Shown one piece after another: positions 62,029 through 64,000 of a stretch of 64,000 nucleotides of DNA. Where the stretch lies: positions 886,082 to 950,081 of the forward strand of contig RPFO01000418.1 of the NCBI GenBank assembly GCA_009746045.1, written 5' to 3'. The position numbers and the translations under genes are program-made. The notes below the pieces were generated by a model that saw nothing but the letters and a program-made list of their open reading frames with translations, was not told the DNA's origin and searched no databases. The number at the start of each line of letters is the position of its first letter. The stretch's first letter is position 1. This DNA is from Mesostigma viride. Taxonomy: Eukaryota > Streptophyta > Mesostigmatophyceae > Mesostigmatales > Mesostigmataceae.

Positions 62029-64000
62029 ATGGTCGTGCTGACAAACCTGAGCAGACCGACAAATCTCGCCACCGGTTTAACGCTCGACCCCGAAATGGAG
62101 GAGCGTGTTTCTACTGTCGAAACGGACATCGACGGGCTTGAGACTAGCGTGTCGTTACTTCTGAGCAAGTCGCACCCATTTGATCAGTCGCTCGTCGTCG
62201 ACGGATTCAAAATTTTTTATCCAAGCCAACCGACGAATTTGCGACTCGGAGACGATTACGACGACGAGACCGCGAGTGACCCATCGGAACTGGCCTACAA
62301 CCTCGTCGTGAACGGGTATTCGTATTTCAAAGAAGGCACTACGACAGTCGACGATCTCACTCTAAACGAACCGTACCTTACGGCAAAAGTGGGAGCAAAC
62401 CAGTACCACGTCTTCGACTTCAGCCCTGACACTCTGCTAGACCCTGGCGGCAGAGTCCTGACCCGCGCGCAACTGGACTATCTTTTCGACCAACACGGAG
62501 TAGGCACCACGTCGATAACTAATTTGAACGGGGATTTCGTCCTTCATCTCGAAGACGGGACGACCGTGTCGCACCAAAACGCGTTCAGCGTCATCAACGA
62601 CCAGGATGTACGGGTCCAGCTTCCATACAACGTTACTAATGGCGACGCTAGTGGGATTTGTAAATATACATATCGCGACTATCACATGACCCAATCGGCC
62701 ACGGGCGATAACGTCGTGGATGGAACAGTGGGGTATCCGTATTTTTCCGATGCGTTCTTTGGACTTGGCGGATCTCGATTCAACGGCCTCCCTCTCCGCG
62801 TGGAGTTGTTGTCCTTCTCAACGATCCGTGACGACAACCGCCGCCTTCCACTAACTGGGAGATCGTTCACCATCACGCGTACCTACTTACAACTCACGGA
62901 TTGGAGAATGGGACCGATTGAACCTTTGAACGCAATCCACTGGAGCACCACTCCCGCCAATGCTACATGGGAGGTAGTGGAGGGCACGACCCTCAAACAG
63001 GGCATTAAGATGACGACCCCTTTCGCGTACCAACGCAAACTTCCCATCAGGTGGTACATGAATTCCACACAGCTCACGCCGACCACCCCGACGATCGGCG
63101 GAGTCTCCCTCTCGCAAAACGGAGGACTGCGCGGGGAAGACGCCGTAATCACCGCGCCAGTAGCGGCAGACAGTAATAAGTTTTTGAACTACGAGATAGA
63201 CGTATACAACGACTCCACCCTTACCGCATGCAGCACCCAAAAAGGAGGGATGTTTATATGCGTTTCAAAAATGAGCCAGCTTCACCCCGGCATCCGGACC
63301 CCGAGTTCGTACATCTCGTACCTCAATCCTGTAAAAATCGCGATTAACGGCGTGTACGCAGACCACGGCGTTGGATGGGGGAAGTCGTTGAATCCTCTCA
63401 CCGGGTTTCATCTGATGGCGAACGGGGTGTCTCAAGTGGCGTTGGACGGGAAGTTGACGACAACAACGTTCCAAAACCCATCTGAAGGCGATGATGTAGA
63501 ACTCAGATACAGGATCGTAACCGTAAAGGACTCGCCAAACCTGTCAGGAGAGACCGTGGAGATAGACGGCCCCGCTACGACGCTCCATTCTCTAGAATCA
63601 TTCTCGCGCCACTCCGTGACCACGCTGCAAACAGAAGCTTCGAAATACTACTTTGAAGGATCTCCCGAAAAATTCTTTTTGGTAAAAACAGCCACTCCGG
63701 CACCAAGCAAGTGTGTTGTTTTTTCAGAGCAGCTCATAGACGGCCCATTTCTATTGTGTTTTCAGCTATATTTGGGCAGCAATGATGCTTTCGTCTCGTT
63801 CGCGGAAAATACTATGTCTTTGACGAATAAATATCATCCCGCAACGACGGATGCCCATCAGAACTGGAGAAATGCGGCTACGACGCATTGGGGTATGCTG
63901 GGTATTAATCTCCACCATAGTGACTATGCACTCGACCTGTTTGACAATCTGAAGTCGAAGGTTCGATACACGTTAAACTCATCATGGAGGCAACAAAACA
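62029..64000 (+). CDS. Large spike/fibre-like protein, open at window end
   Basis: ATG 62029 opens a frame that I followed codon by codon to base 64000 without a stop, at least 657 residues. The N terminus has LDPEMEERVSTVETDIDGLETSVSLLL in part, a heptad-like coiled coil as in trimeric fibres. Beta-rich Ser/Thr/Asn/Tyr sequence with many potential N-glycosylation sites (NVT, NSS, NAT) follows. No catalytic motif or membrane span. The layout matches virion fibre proteins and parallels the broken minus-strand gene at 1-4534, though I see no clear sequence identity between them. It is intact as far as visible. Confidence 0.65.
   Translation, partial: MVVLTNLSRPTNLATGLTLDPEMEERVSTVETDIDGLETSVSLLLSKSHPFDQSLVVDGFKIFYPSQPTNLRLGDDYDDETASDPSELAYNLVVNGYSYFKEGTTTVDDLTLNEPYLTAKVGANQYHVFDFSPDTLLDPGGRVLTRAQLDYLFDQHGVGTTSITNLNGDFVLHLEDGTTVSHQNAFSVINDQDVRVQLPYNVTNGDASGICKYTYRDYHMTQSATGDNVVDGTVGYPYFSDAFFGLGGSRFNGLPLRVELLSFSTIRDDNRRLPLTGRSFTITRTYLQLTDWRMGPIEPLNAIHWSTTPANATWEVVEGTTLKQGIKMTTPFAYQRKLPIRWYMNSTQLTPTTPTIGGVSLSQNGGLRGEDAVITAPVAADSNKFLNYEIDVYNDSTLTACSTQKGGMFICVSKMSQLHPGIRTPSSYISYLNPVKIAINGVYADHGVGWGKSLNPLTGFHLMANGVSQVALDGKLTTTTFQNPSEGDDVELRYRIVTVKDSPNLSGETVEIDGPATTLHSLESFSRHSVTTLQTEASKYYFEGSPEKFFLVKTATPAPSKCVVFSEQLIDGPFLLCFQLYLGSNDAFVSFAENTMSLTNKYHPATTDAHQNWRNAATTHWGMLGINLHHSDYALDLFDNLKSKVRYTLNSSWRQQN

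Overview
The window looks like nuclear DNA of a eukaryote, most likely an alga or other protist, that carries endogenised large-dsDNA-virus genes at both ends with a dense patchwork of mobile elements between them. Host-type signs are GT-AG introns that restore reading frames, AATAAA signals, two LTR retrotransposons with target duplications, LINE-like tails, short TIR elements and minisatellites. Viral signs are a packaging ATPase, an archaeo-eukaryotic primase fused to an origin-binding-type helicase, a tyrosine recombinase, a DUF5767-like protein, Bro-N-like and coiled-coil proteins, an SNase, an HNH nuclease, a SET protein and very large beta-rich fibre-like proteins. The species cannot be named from the sequence.

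Bases 1-21.6 kb (GC-rich by eye) hold virus-like genes. In order they are: a fibre-like gene on the minus strand broken by several frameshifts and running off the left edge; a DUF5767-like gene; an F-box-like protein; a possible virion protein; a Bro-N-like protein; a DUF2314-like protein; a broken coiled-coil gene; a spliced coiled-coil gene; an SNase; an HNH nuclease; a small Cys/His protein; a spliced SET gene; a spliced gene of unknown function; a zinc protein; and a second coiled-coil gene. Many frameshifts lie at or near G or C runs, so sequencing error and real decay must be kept apart.

Bases 21.6-46.8 kb carry no convincing host gene. They hold a ~1.04-kb spacerless palindrome, three arrays of one 24-bp minisatellite, at least six insertions whose empty sites can be read from paralogous copies inside the same window, a complete 8.1-kb Ty3/gypsy-derived LTR element with no intact pol gene, and a LINE-like element with ORF1 only. 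Four tandem hairpins lie at 46.4-46.8 kb, beside the right-hand viral block.

Bases 46.97-64 kb form a compact virus-like block resembling polinton-like viruses: primase-helicase, tyrosine recombinase, AT-hook protein, A32-type packaging ATPase, a coiled-coil/proline-rich protein and, divergently, a spike-like protein that leaves the window open. The ATPase is split by a young Copia-like retrotransposon (52981-61151) with apparently identical 644-bp LTRs and a GGAAT target duplication. That element is the most unusual object here. Gag and pol are in one frame separated by a single UGA followed by CUAG, a retropepsin-like segment lies after the integrase instead of before it, an extra ORF precedes gag, and the LTR ends are not TG..CA.
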